Origin: a virus
DNA: 25,164 nt
Strand: one strand, 5' to 3'
IMG/VR virus record: IMGVR_UViG_3300012357_000079
Coordinates: 1 to 25,164 of that record
Part shown: positions 13,781 through 20,789 of the stretch, piece by piece
How the letters are laid out: each line of letters opens with the position of its first letter
How positions within the stretch are numbered: position 1 is the first letter of the stretch
Translations under genes and position numbers: made by a program
The notes under the pieces: model-generated
The model's database searches: none
The model's input: only the letters and a program-made list of their open reading frames with translations
What the model was told of the DNA's origin: nothing

Positions 13781-16090
13781 CTATTTCTCGTTCCAGCGCG
13801 GGCCGGGGTCCGGCACTTTCAGTAAACTGATGTAGTTGAAGTCTTCCGGAAGGAACTTCTGCGCCAGTTTTACAAACCACCCTATCCGGTCATCGACTAT
13901 GAATGTCTCTGCCCTGTCCTTCTCGGATCTAACCGGGCGCCCCAGTGCCTGCGCCAGTTCTTTTGCCGCCTGCGCCGACTGGTAGGAAGGGTCCAGTTCC
14001 TTGCGCCGCTTCATCACTTTGGATTGCATGGGCGGGAACGGTATGTTGGTTATAATTTGCCATTCGCATTCGTCCAGGGGGAAGTCCCACCCCGTTCCAA
14101 ACGACGGCGAGACCAGGATAGCCGGAGCGGACATAGAGCGGAATCTCTCAACGACCGCCGATGCTTCCTCGCTGTCAGGATCGTTTGAATTTGCGACCAT
14201 GAACTGGCGGAAGCGGGAGCGTTCGAGGAGCGTGCGCTGGCGAGCGTAGGAGACGGTGTGGATGATCCCTTTACGGCTGGCATGGCGAGACTCAATTATA
14301 TTGTCGATGGTTGTGAGCCAAGTCTGTTCGTCTTCCACAGACCAGCCATAGCGAACTCCGACGGATTTGATGTGGTAGAAGGGAGAACGGTTCGGCGGGA
14401 AGGTGCGCAGCCACGACCGGAAATCGGCATCCGCCTTCTTAATGCCAAGTTCACCAAGAGATTTAGGGCGCAGGGTGCCTGACATCAGGATTATGTTGGG
14501 GATGCGCTGGAAAAGCATTTCGCCGTACTGCCCTGGCCACACGCAATCGAACTTCCAGAAGCGGCCGTACTTTGTGCCCTCGCTGAGTTCGCATACCCAG
14601 TTGCCTTCTTCGATGGTCTGGAGGCGGGCAAGGCGGTCGAGCAGGGACTCCATTCGCTCGGCTTCAAGCGCGCGATGATGCGGAGATCTGGTGGAGGTAA
14701 GGTGCTGCTTCAACTGGATCTCGGCTTTCTGCGCCCAACGTTGCCATGCAGGCAGGTCCTCGCCATTCTTCAGGGGGCCGGGAAGGAGCTGGAAGCGCTC
14801 GGTCTCGGCTTCGGAGATGTGGAAGTCCAAGTAGGAGCTTAGGGCTTTGGATGCGTCATGCGCCTCGTCCAGGATCAGGCAGTCGAAGTCGCCCAGGCCC
14901 TGCCCTTTGTTCATTACGTTTAGCCAGTAGGCATAGTTGGTAACGATGTGGGAGGAGGCTTTGGCTTCGTTGTAGACCTGAACATAGGGACAGCGCTCGT
15001 CGCGCTGGGAGGAGCAGCGCAGATGGCCACCGAGTTTGCAGTTGTCGGCCACGTCGCAAAGGTAGTTGGTACGGCCTTTGATCAGGACGAGGCCGGAAGA
15101 GGAGAAGTCGTCACAATTATGTGACCCATAACCCTCAGCAACGAATGTTCCAGTACTTGTAGCCAAAGCTACAACTTCTTTATCTCCGACAAATTCTTTT
15201 AAAACAACCCGATTACTCACAATCGGTCCAATCATGCCAAAACGATCAGGATCAACTTTTGGCAAAAGACGATGAGGACGGATCTCACCAAGGAAACGCA
15301 TAATTTCCCTTCTGCCAGAAATACTCAACTGAGAACAACCGTCAGGATCACGAAACGATAAATTATAAGAGAATCCGCGCTTCTCCAAACAGCGAATTAC
15401 CTCCCAGAACATAGCATTAGGTTTTTGTGTGTAACTGAGAGCAACTGCCGCCACCTTACCATGCTCATTGGTAAATTGACGACTTGCCAGATGACCTTCG
15501 CCATCAAATGCCGCAGCCAGATATCCCGTCGTGTATTCTTCCTGATAACCCCACGAGTCACACAGTCTACAAATACTGGAGGCAAACTTACCGCCGACTC
15601 TGAGAGAGGCAGTAGTTTTCCATTGCATAGTTCCATCGGACTTTCGGACAAGCCATTGGTGGTCTTTCGAACAGGTGAACTGAGTACCATCCTCCAATGT
15701 AAGTCTATAGCATGGCAATATTATTCTTTTAGTAGACAAAACATAAGAGGATCTCCATCTTCTTCTGGTGCCATCTGGGTATTCATCAAAGCCAAATAAT
15801 TTATCTCCGACCGTTAGTAATCCAAGCGAAACGTATTTCAGATCAGCAGTAAGAATGGCGGTCTCCGGTACGAGGCAATACTGCTGTTGGAGTCCTTTGG
15901 TCACGGTGAGAATAGCGGTACGGTTGAAATGCTTCGCGAGGAGCATGGCGAAGAGAGATTTGCCGCTGCCCACAGGCAAGGCGAGGGCACGAAAGCGCGA
16001 GAGGGAATGAAGGGTATGGTAGAGAGCTTCGGTCTGCGCTTCGCGGAAGCTGGAGAATTTGGGAGGAAAGTTGAAATCAGATGGGCTCAT
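13781..16090 (-). CDS. XPD/DinG-like iron-sulfur helicase with intein
   Basis: The 769-residue precursor from ATG 16090 carries Walker A PVGSGKS (39-45), motif Ia TVTKGLQQQ just before the intein, and DEAH (408-411). It then has MSGTL, SFGTGWDFP and ALGRPVRSEKDRAETFIVDDR-type motif VI. Four Cys (345, 351, 359, 367) between Walker A and DEAH match the 4Fe-4S domain of XPD/Rad3/DinG helicases, which unwind 5'-3'. A 254-residue intein occupies residues 72-325; the spliced helicase would be 515 residues. The frame is open further upstream but would overlap the ATPase gene. It probably unwinds DNA for replication or recombination in this module. Confidence 0.9.
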   Translation of the reverse strand: MSPSDFNFPPKFSSFREAQTEALYHTLHSLSRFRALALPVGSGKSLFAMLLAKHFNRTAILTVTKGLQQQYCLVPETAILTADLKYVSLGLLTVGDKLFGFDEYPDGTRRRWRSSYVLSTKRIILPCYRLTLEDGTQFTCSKDHQWLVRKSDGTMQWKTTASLRVGGKFASSICRLCDSWGYQEEYTTGYLAAAFDGEGHLASRQFTNEHGKVAAVALSYTQKPNAMFWEVIRCLEKRGFSYNLSFRDPDGCSQLSISGRREIMRFLGEIRPHRLLPKVDPDRFGMIGPIVSNRVVLKEFVGDKEVVALATSTGTFVAEGYGSHNCDDFSSSGLVLIKGRTNYLCDVADNCKLGGHLRCSSQRDERCPYVQVYNEAKASSHIVTNYAYWLNVMNKGQGLGDFDCLILDEAHDASKALSSYLDFHISEAETERFQLLPGPLKNGEDLPAWQRWAQKAEIQLKQHLTSTRSPHHRALEAERMESLLDRLARLQTIEEGNWVCELSEGTKYGRFWKFDCVWPGQYGEMLFQRIPNIILMSGTLRPKSLGELGIKKADADFRSWLRTFPPNRSPFYHIKSVGVRYGWSVEDEQTWLTTIDNIIESRHASRKGIIHTVSYARQRTLLERSRFRQFMVANSNDPDSEEASAVVERFRSMSAPAILVSPSFGTGWDFPLDECEWQIITNIPFPPMQSKVMKRRKELDPSYQSAQAAKELAQALGRPVRSEKDRAETFIVDDRIGWFVKLAQKFLPEDFNYISLLKVPDPGPRWNEK
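15116..15877 (-). mobile_element. Intein with a small LAGLIDADG-like endonuclease part
   Basis: The 254-residue insertion starts with Cys (CLVPETAILTADLKYV, block A) and has the block B stretch QFTCSKDHQWLV with its His. It ends VAEGYGSHN before Cys of the host protein, the standard Cys1 / His-Asn / Cys+1 chemistry. The middle (about 115-210) holds GYLAAAFDGEG, a LAGLIDADG-type motif, and MRFLGEIRPHRL; a clear second motif is not seen. It is inserted in helicase motif Ia, between LQQQY and CDDF. Its DNA looks more AT-rich than the surrounding helicase, as expected for a recently acquired element. Confidence 0.92.
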
Positions 16091-16107
16091 AAAAATGGGA
16101 TGGTCTA

Positions 16108-17316
16108 CTACTGGTCCTCCTCCAGCTCCCGCATCACCTTCCATATCCCCGCATTCATCCTCCACCCGCCATTCTCATCCCCTCCTCCGTCATGCGTCAG
16201 TATCCCAAGCAGCCGCACGTCTTCCAGTACCCGGCTGAGCACGCCGCTACTTAACGGGAGCATCGGGTACACGTTGCGCGAGGTGATTTCGATACCGGCC
16301 ATTTGCAGCTTCATCGCGCACCGGACGAATTGAGTTCGCAGTCCGGGGGCGCAGTCGAGAGCGATCTTGCGCACGATCTTCCAGCACCACGCATTACGCA
16401 GGCCCAGTAGTTCTAGAGCGAGGTAGATCGAGGTCAACGCGCTGAGGATGCGGCCGGCGCCTTCGCGCTGCGGTAGATCGATGATGTCGCGGTGGTGGTG
16501 GTCACGGGCTACCGATCCTCGCAAGGTGCAGGCAGCGGCAACGACTCTGGCCATACGGGTTCGCTCGGACTCGTTCAGCTTACGCTGAACGAGTCCTCGC
16601 TCAATTTTTGAGGCGGTGAAGGTATCAAGGATGGAGGCGGTGAGGGCATTGTTGCGGTCTGCGGGATCTTCCGAGTGCTGGTTGAGGGCGGAGTTGGCCT
16701 GGGAGATCAGATCAGGTTCCGGGAAGCGGAAGTAGAGCCAGCGCTCGCCAAGTTCGCTGCTCATACTGTGGCGGTCGATGGCCGGCGTGACGGCCCCGAG
16801 TGCGCCTGCTTTGCCTTCCCAGGTGAGGGTGCGGCCGCCGCCGGAGCCAAATTCGCGCTTCCACTGGCCGTCATAGATCTTGCGGTGCACAGAGTTGATG
16901 TAGATACGGGCATCGGGAGGCAGGGAGAGGACTGAGGAGAATTCAGGGTAGACGATGATGCCGAAGTCGCCGATCCCGCCTGTTTGTTCGCCATGCTCGA
17001 CGCGCGGCGGGGAGAGCAGACCGCCAAGACCGCGCTGGCTGTCCCATGTAAGGAAGGCGGAGGAGTTGTGGGAGTCGGAGGCTTCACGGCAGTCAGGGAG
17101 ACGCGAGCAGGCTTTGACAATGACAGTTTTGCCAGTCGATGGCGCACCAACGAGCATAAGCCACACAGGGTCGCCGGTCAGGTAGTTGGCGCAGACCGCA
17201 CCGAGGGCGGCAAATACGGCGGAGCAGTCGGGGAGGTGCAGATGCGACCGGAACACGCGCACGCACTGGTCGATTGCCGGGGAGTCGCCGGAAAGCTTGG
17301 CGGCAGGCTTGGGCAT
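16108..17316 (-). CDS. AAA-type ATPase of the replication module
   Basis: From ATG 17316 the product is 402 residues, with an N-terminal helical stretch, then VWLMLVGAPSTGKT (Walker A, 57-64). Following it are an acidic strand FGIIVYPEFSSVLSL (Walker B-like) and an arginine-containing segment ELGERWLYFRFPEP. The C-terminal part (about 260-400) is helical with a winged-helix-like end (LLGILTHDGG). The core resembles phage and plasmid ATPases annotated as primase-helicase or DNA-repair ATPase; the exact role is unknown. ATG 17382 is an alternative start but lies inside a hairpin element that better fits as intergenic DNA. Confidence 0.7.
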   Translation of the reverse strand: MPKPAAKLSGDSPAIDQCVRVFRSHLHLPDCSAVFAALGAVCANYLTGDPVWLMLVGAPSTGKTVIVKACSRLPDCREASDSHNSSAFLTWDSQRGLGGLLSPPRVEHGEQTGGIGDFGIIVYPEFSSVLSLPPDARIYINSVHRKIYDGQWKREFGSGGGRTLTWEGKAGALGAVTPAIDRHSMSSELGERWLYFRFPEPDLISQANSALNQHSEDPADRNNALTASILDTFTASKIERGLVQRKLNESERTRMARVVAAACTLRGSVARDHHHRDIIDLPQREGAGRILSALTSIYLALELLGLRNAWCWKIVRKIALDCAPGLRTQFVRCAMKLQMAGIEITSRNVYPMLPLSSGVLSRVLEDVRLLGILTHDGGGDENGGWRMNAGIWKVMRELEEDQ

Positions 17317-17353
17317 AAATAAAAAGGGAAGTTGTGGGGGTAGAGGCGCTTGG

Positions 17354-17392
17354 GGCTCACGATTCCGTGCTTCGCACGTCATCGTTCGCTGG
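17354..17392. repeat. Structured hairpin element 1
   Basis: GGCTC is followed by outer arm ACGAT, TC, inner arm CGTG, loop CTTCG, inner arm CACG, TC, outer arm ATCGT and TCGCTGG. It sits between parB and the ATPase gene. Hairpins at 19327, 19832, 20119, 20386, 20684 and 20790 share this plan with different but paired stem sequences. Confidence 0.75.
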
Positions 17393-17393
17393 A

Positions 17394-18500
17394 CTATTTC
17401 TTAGGTCTCAGATCGATACCGATAATTGTGTTCCACCGGTTCTGTAGCTGCCGCGGACTCAGGTTGCCTTCGGCAAACTTCAATAGTGCCTCAAGAAACT
17501 CACGGCAGGCATCCATCGTCGCTGTCGGGCTGAACTCCAGCAGGTTGCTGATGGCGGCGAGGATCTCGGTGCGGTTGCGCTTAACGACCGGTGGAGCTTC
17601 GTTTGCGGCTTGCGCCACTTCACGCGCGGCCTGCGCTATATGCTCAGCCTTCACCTTCGGTGCAGGCTTAGCCGGTTCATCCTTTGCCGCTTCTGTCGCA
17701 TCTTTTGACGTAACCGGTTTGTTGGCGGTCCCCGCGCGTTGCTCTTTTTTGAATGCTTCGCGGCTGGCGGCGTACTTGCGGTCGGTTTCCTCCTGCGAGA
17801 TCGACTTTGCTTTCGCGGCGACTTTCGAGCGGCGCTCGGCGGCAGCCGGCGTGTCGTCGGCGGAAGTGGTACTGAGGAGCTTGAGGGCGCCAGATTTGCT
17901 GAGTTCACCGGATGCGAGGCGGTCCTTCACGTCCTGCGGCGCGGCGGCCAGCTTGTTGTATTCAACGAGGTGCGGCTCGCTCAGACCGAAGAACTCGGCG
18001 CACTTCTTCCCACCGCCCTTGCCCTTCTTCCAGCCGTAGCGCGCCTGCGCTTCGGAGATCAGCGCGGCGAGCTGCAAGTCGGAGTAGTTCTCGCGGTGCA
18101 CGTTCTCCTTGACGGCGGTCGCCCACGAGTCGGAGCCAGTGTCAAGCGTGCACCAGGCATAGAGCGGATCGGAGCCGTTCGATTTAAGAGTATTGTTGAG
18201 CAGGCGCAGGGCGTCGACGCGCCCCTGCCCAGCGACCACCCGGTAGGCTCCTCCATCGGTATCGGCGACGATCACCGGGACCTGTTGCCCGTCTTCCCGT
18301 ATTTGCCTCGCAAGCCGCGCTACCCGCGCGTCATGCTCGGCGATGGTTTCTCCGGGGCGCACATTCTGCGAGTCAAGCAGGCGGGATGGGTCAAGGTAGA
18401 TGCTGATATGGAGATCGCCGCCAGATGCAGGCATCGCAGTCGCCGGTTGTTCGTGGATCGACGGATCGTCGGAAATGATGAATGTGGTTAGTTTTGGCAT
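17394..18500 (-). CDS. parB: ParB-like partition or DNA-binding protein
   Basis: The 368-residue protein has a ParB/Spo0J N-terminal domain. Its QQVPVIV strand (72-78) is followed by the GQGRVDALRLL box (91-101), a variant of GERRxxA, and the VKENVHRENYSDLQLAAL motif. A helix-turn-helix type region follows (about 155-205, KCAEFFGLSEPHLVEYNKLA). The middle is a Lys/Ala/Glu-rich linker, and the C-terminus may be a dimer domain. ParB proteins bind parS sites and hydrolyse CTP; here no ParA is visible, so it may act as regulator or silencer. It is the first gene of the leftward block. A palindrome repeated elsewhere in the window covers its promoter and is the obvious candidate target. Confidence 0.85.
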   Translation of the reverse strand: MPKLTTFIISDDPSIHEQPATAMPASGGDLHISIYLDPSRLLDSQNVRPGETIAEHDARVARLARQIREDGQQVPVIVADTDGGAYRVVAGQGRVDALRLLNNTLKSNGSDPLYAWCTLDTGSDSWATAVKENVHRENYSDLQLAALISEAQARYGWKKGKGGGKKCAEFFGLSEPHLVEYNKLAAAPQDVKDRLASGELSKSGALKLLSTTSADDTPAAAERRSKVAAKAKSISQEETDRKYAASREAFKKEQRAGTANKPVTSKDATEAAKDEPAKPAPKVKAEHIAQAAREVAQAANEAPPVVKRNRTEILAAISNLLEFSPTATMDACREFLEALLKFAEGNLSPRQLQNRWNTIIGIDLRPKK

Positions 18501-18511
18501 AGTGGAGACAA

Positions 18512-18524
18512 TTCAGATTCTGAA
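18512..18524. repeat. Palindrome copy 3, over the parB promoter
   Basis: On this strand the copy reads TTCAGATTCTGAA. It is the reverse complement of copies 1 and 2 and sits 11 bases before the parB ATG. It overlaps the predicted -10 box, as an operator for a repressor or for ParB itself would. Confidence 0.75.
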
Positions 18525-18545
18525 CCTCCGCGCGACGGATGTCAA
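18517..18545 (-). promoter_or_regulatory. Predicted parB operon promoter
   Basis: On the minus strand a perfect -35 box TTGACA (18540-18545), a 17-bp spacer and CAGAAT (18517-18522, four of six to TATAAT) give a standard promoter pointing into parB. The -10 lies within the palindrome. Transcription would start about 10 bases before the ATG, leaving almost no leader, and no usual ribosome site stands in that leader. Confidence 0.65.
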
Positions 18546-18819
18546 GAGAAAAGTGACCAGAACCCGCAAATACATCAGTAGCTTAATAAAAATGTTGTTG
18601 TTAATAAAAATTGCTTTGATCAACTGCCGGTCTTCTGGAGGTTTTCTGGCTGACCCCGCCGAACATTAGTGTCTTGTTCTTTTACGTATTCATAATAAAT
18701 CTATAATAAAGGGTTTTATTTCAATTAAGAAAGAATGCGGGATGAGAGGGAATGCTTAACAACACTTATGGTAAGATAAAGTACTTGCACCGCTATCTGC
18801 CGCATGCTAATCTGGCTGC
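18546..18819. other. Divergent AT-rich intergenic region
   Basis: This gene-free stretch separates leftward parB from rightward genes. It is AT-rich with TATAAT at 18702-18707 and several TAATAAA runs, and poly-T rich sequence on the minus strand. No clear -35 at ideal spacing to the TATAAT was found. TTGCAC (18785-18790), a 17-bp spacer and TAATCT (18808-18813) form a weak promoter for the gene starting at 18820, which would then be leaderless. No obvious protein is encoded here. Confidence 0.5.
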
Positions 18820-19518
18820 ATGGTCAACAACCGCACGCCTGGAGATTACTCGTTTCCACCAGACCGGCGCCCGACGACATTGCACCCGGTGCCATCGCAC
18901 GTGGAAGTGTATGGGGGAAACAAGCCGGAGTGGTCGCAGGTGCCGAACTCGCACGGGGTCACGCCGCGGTGGCGCGAAGCCGAAAGCCGGTGGGTACAGT
19001 ATGAGTGCCGATGCGGTAATTTGTTTTGGATGCTCGGACCACCGTCGCAGGTCAGAGGGTGCAGGCAGCAGCGCATGGAATGCACGGCGAAGAGTGACCG
19101 GGCTGGAACTACCACCCTACAACTTGCAGGGAAAGAGTACGGGGGTGGGGATCTGACGGTGGTAGGGCATGAGCGGGGAAAAGGGTGGAAGGTGAAGTGC
19201 ATCTGCGGACGCGAACGATTTATTATCAACAGCACGATGCTGGCGGCCGGGAGCTATGCGACCTGCGGACAGTGCAACCGCGAGGAGCGTGACAGAAAGC
19301 GGCGCGCGAACATTGCAGGTACTGCGGCTCCTCCATCCGGCCTTCGGCCGTCTGTCGTCGCCGGGAATAATGTTCCGGCAGACATTACTGGATACGCTGG
19401 GTGCAATCTTGAGCATTCGTTCGTCGCCTATCTCTGGTCGGAACATGATGGTGGTTGCCCGCTGTGCCTCGCTCTGGCGCGGATCGAGATGCTCGAAGCG
19501 CAAGTTGCCATTCGTTGA
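18820..19518 (+). CDS. Cys-rich zinc-ribbon protein
   Basis: The 232-residue protein has Cys pairs at YECRCGNLF (near residue 62) and KCICGRERF (near 128). CGQC (near 148) and a C-terminal CPLC (near 216) follow. The centre (WKVKCICGRERFI, then SYATCGQC) is the usual phage zinc-ribbon shape. This suggests one or two zinc sites and nucleic-acid contact. It begins at ATG 18820 without a ribosome site. A piece around residues 169-181 (PPSGLRPSVVAG) is produced by a hairpin element lying in frame in the gene. It is followed by a coupled zinc-ribbon gene. Exact function unknown. Confidence 0.65.
   Translation: MVNNRTPGDYSFPPDRRPTTLHPVPSHVEVYGGNKPEWSQVPNSHGVTPRWREAESRWVQYECRCGNLFWMLGPPSQVRGCRQQRMECTAKSDRAGTTTLQLAGKEYGGGDLTVVGHERGKGWKVKCICGRERFIINSTMLAAGSYATCGQCNREERDRKRRANIAGTAAPPSGLRPSVVAGNNVPADITGYAGCNLEHSFVAYLWSEHDGGCPLCLALARIEMLEAQVAIR
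19327..19364. repeat. Structured hairpin element 2, inside a gene, outer stem degenerate
   Basis: GCTC, CTCCA, TC, CGGCC, TTC, GGCCG, TC, TGTCG, TCGCCGG follow the plan of the other hairpins. The inner stem pairs fully but only three of five outer pairs form. It lies within the zinc-ribbon gene without breaking the frame. Confidence 0.5.
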
Positions 19519-19832
19519 GCGGTCGCCGGTCACCCGATATAGCTAAATTTACCGATCCTACTCCACGCCTGACGCCTGGCTGGTACCGGTGCCCGCGCTG
19601 TGGGTGCCTACATCAGTGGTACATTCCACTGATGCAGAAGCAGATCGATATGTTTGACCACTACGACGGCGGAGTACGATGCCTGAAATGTGTAGGGCGG
19701 GCGCACGATCTTGAAGCACTGCGCAGATCCCTTACCGAAAGATATGGGTGGTTGGAAGGATACGGCCGTCGTCCGCTGAACGGAACTACACTGCTTGGAT
19801 GGAAGCTGCATCGCGATCGGCTACCTCTGTAG
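19515..19832 (+). CDS. Small zinc-ribbon protein
   Basis: The 105-residue protein contains GWYRCPRCGCLHQWY and, 30 residues on, GGVRCLKCVGRAHD, a two-pair Cys ribbon of C-x2-C type. The C-terminus is helical and basic (LEALRRSLTERYGWLEG). I use TTG 19515, which overlaps the upstream TGA as TTGA. The frame is open to TTG 19455, but that region overlaps the upstream gene. A nucleic-acid-binding role is likely but not shown. Its stop codon adjoins a hairpin element. Confidence 0.6.
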   Translation: MSGRRSPDIAKFTDPTPRLTPGWYRCPRCGCLHQWYIPLMQKQIDMFDHYDGGVRCLKCVGRAHDLEALRRSLTERYGWLEGYGRRPLNGTTLLGWKLHRDRLPL

Positions 19833-19870
19833 GCTCAGCAATCCTGCCTGCGGCAGTCTTGCTTCGCCGG
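19832..19870. repeat. Structured hairpin element 3
   Basis: GGCTC, AGCAA, TC, CTGCC, loop TGC, GGCAG, TC, TTGCT, TCGCCGG. Outer arms AGCAA/TTGCT and inner arms CTGCC/GGCAG pair fully, with TC facing TC between them. It begins at the stop codon of the zinc-ribbon gene. Confidence 0.75.
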
Positions 19871-19937
19871 AGTATTTTTGATAGGATCTTTTCCGGTGCT
19901 CTACTCCTTTCCACATTCGACGGCTGGCGGGCGCACA

Positions 19938-20162
19938 ATGTATCCTCAATGCGCGGTCTGCGCCGGATCGATTGTTGGTGCCCCATTCGCATGCATTGGG
20001 TGCCTGGAGCAGACTGGCCAGCTGGTCCCGGCGAATTCGCAACTGATGTGCCGTGCGTGCGTCGATCGCCACCGGGCGAGGTTTCACAATGCTGCTTCCA
20101 TAGGGGCTGCTTCCATAGGGCTCAGCGATCCCGCCTTACGGCGGTCTCGCTTCGTTGGTTAG
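19938..20162 (+). CDS. Small Cys-rich protein with three CxxC pairs
   Basis: From ATG 19938 the 74-residue product begins MYPQCAVCAGSI. CIGC and CRAC follow, giving three CxxC pairs (about residues 5-8, 19-22, 40-43) and a His, enough for one or two zinc ions. The C-terminal third (from about residue 52) is encoded by a 15-bp tandem duplication and a hairpin element, giving ASIGAASIG then LSDPALRRSRFVG. The natural end may therefore have been altered by the element. No ribosome site is obvious. Confidence 0.5.
   Translation: MYPQCAVCAGSIVGAPFACIGCLEQTGQLVPANSQLMCRACVDRHRARFHNAASIGAASIGLSDPALRRSRFVG
20091..20120. repeat. 15-bp tandem duplication GCTGCTTCCATAGGG x2
   Basis: Two exact adjacent copies at 20091-20105 and 20106-20120 end at the border of the next hairpin element (the GGG belongs to its GGGCTC). 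It may be a slippage or insertion footprint. Confidence 0.85.
20119..20158. repeat. Structured hairpin element 4
   Basis: GGCTC, AGCGA, TC, CCGCC, loop TTAC, GGCGG, TC, TCGCT, TCGTTGG. Both stems pair perfectly and TC faces TC between them, as in elements 1 and 3. Confidence 0.75.
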
Positions 20163-20385
20163 TAGATAATCGTCCGGCAGGGCACGCTCTACATGCGGTC
20201 GCTGTTGGTAATCAACTGATTGGCGGCTGGCGAAGTGGGGTGAGTTTTTGCAGCGACCTTCCCCAGACCACCCCTGCCTACCCCCTGGACAATCAACGGC
20301 AGCCTAGCATGCCACACATGCCACTTTCGATAATCCACAATATCAAAACTGGAAATCTAAAGGACTTAGCTTCTCTTCTATGCTT
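20163..20385. other. Stretch with no recognised feature
   Basis: I see no convincing gene, ribosome site or repeat here on either strand. The one long open frame crossing it reads through the hairpin elements and an antisense of coding frames and has no start with a ribosome site. It lies between two hairpins. Confidence 0.4.
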
Positions 20386-20409
20386 GCTGGTCACCTGACG
20401 GTGACCAGC
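20386..20409. repeat. Structured hairpin element 5
   Basis: GCTGG, TC, ACC, loop TGAC, GGT, GA, CCAGC, then TCGCGAG: a perfect 10-bp stem in which TC is paired to GA instead of facing TC. It is directly followed by the fourth copy of the 13-bp palindrome. Confidence 0.7.
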
Positions 20410-20416
20410 TCGCGAG

Positions 20417-20429
20417 TTCAGATTCTGAA
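20417..20429. repeat. Palindrome copy 4, at the end of a leftward gene
   Basis: TTCAGATTCTGAA here contains the stop codon (minus strand TGA at 20418-20420) and last codons of the leftward zinc-ribbon gene. A hairpin element ends just before it. Confidence 0.7.
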
Positions 20430-20669
20430 CTTCGGTGGGCACGGATCGTCGCGCCAATCGAGATCAACTTGCTCCTGTAGGTATAGGCGATGCATGCGCT
20501 GCATCCGCCATCTCACCCGCGCATGACGGCGCCCACTCGACCGTAGCCAGTTTGGCCATCCCATACTGACCCGCAATGCCGGCGCTCTGCAAGCAGAGCA
20601 GGCATAGTCAATAGGGTGATGCCATTTGGCATTCCGCTTATCACAGTGTGGACAGCGCCAGTACACCAT
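20418..20669 (-). CDS. Small leftward zinc-ribbon protein
   Basis: The 83-residue product begins MVYWRCPHCDKRNAKWHHPI and continues DYACSACRAPA, a CPHC and CSAC ribbon for one zinc ion. A basic C-terminal part follows (SGRRHARVRWRMQRMHRLYL). Zinc ribbon plus basic tail fits a DNA- or RNA-binding regulator. It is the only leftward gene in this region and faces away from the rightward operon starting at 20965. Its upstream side contains a hairpin element and palindromic sites. The final codons FRI-stop are made by the repeated palindrome. No strong ribosome site is seen before ATG 20669. Confidence 0.5.
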   Translation of the reverse strand: MVYWRCPHCDKRNAKWHHPIDYACSACRAPALRVSMGWPNWLRSSGRRHARVRWRMQRMHRLYLQEQVDLDWRDDPCPPKFRI

Positions 20670-20683
20670 TCTTTGTGTATCTT

Positions 20684-20720
20684 AGCTCGCGTATCCCGCC
20701 TGTCGGCGGGATACGCTCGC
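20684..20720. repeat. Structured hairpin element 6, 12-bp perfect stem
   Basis: AGCTC, then GCGTA-TC-CCGCC, loop TGTC, GGCGG-GA-TACGC, then TCGC. The 12-bp arms are perfect. It could also act as a terminator-like structure or block in the leader of the leftward zinc-ribbon gene, but no T-run follows on either side. Confidence 0.75.
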
Positions 20721-20729
20721 ATAAATGTT

Positions 20730-20742
20730 TTCGTAGCACGAA
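20730..20742. promoter_or_regulatory. Operator-like palindrome TTCGTAGCACGAA, site 1
   Basis: The half-sites TTCGT and ACGAA are exact inverted repeats around AGC. It is the first of three related sites (others at 20840 and 20861) in the region between the leftward zinc-ribbon gene and the rightward operon. Confidence 0.6.
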
Positions 20743-20789
20743 TACTATTAATCGTAATACACAGATAATATTGATTCTATTGTACTTAT

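Noticed and set aside
17317-17382. ATG 17382 as start of the AAA-type ATPase
   Set aside because: It lies in hairpin element 1, with no ribosome site, and adds a Pro-rich stretch unlike a domain. The next ATG at 17316 leaves the hairpin intergenic.
19748-20398. Long rightward frame of 216 codons
   Set aside because: It reads out of frame through a zinc-ribbon gene and hairpin elements, has no ribosome site and no recognisable domain, so it is a shadow.
20684-20720. Hairpin element 6 as a rho-independent terminator
   Set aside because: The stem is strong but no T-run follows on either strand, and it belongs to the hairpin family found between other genes.
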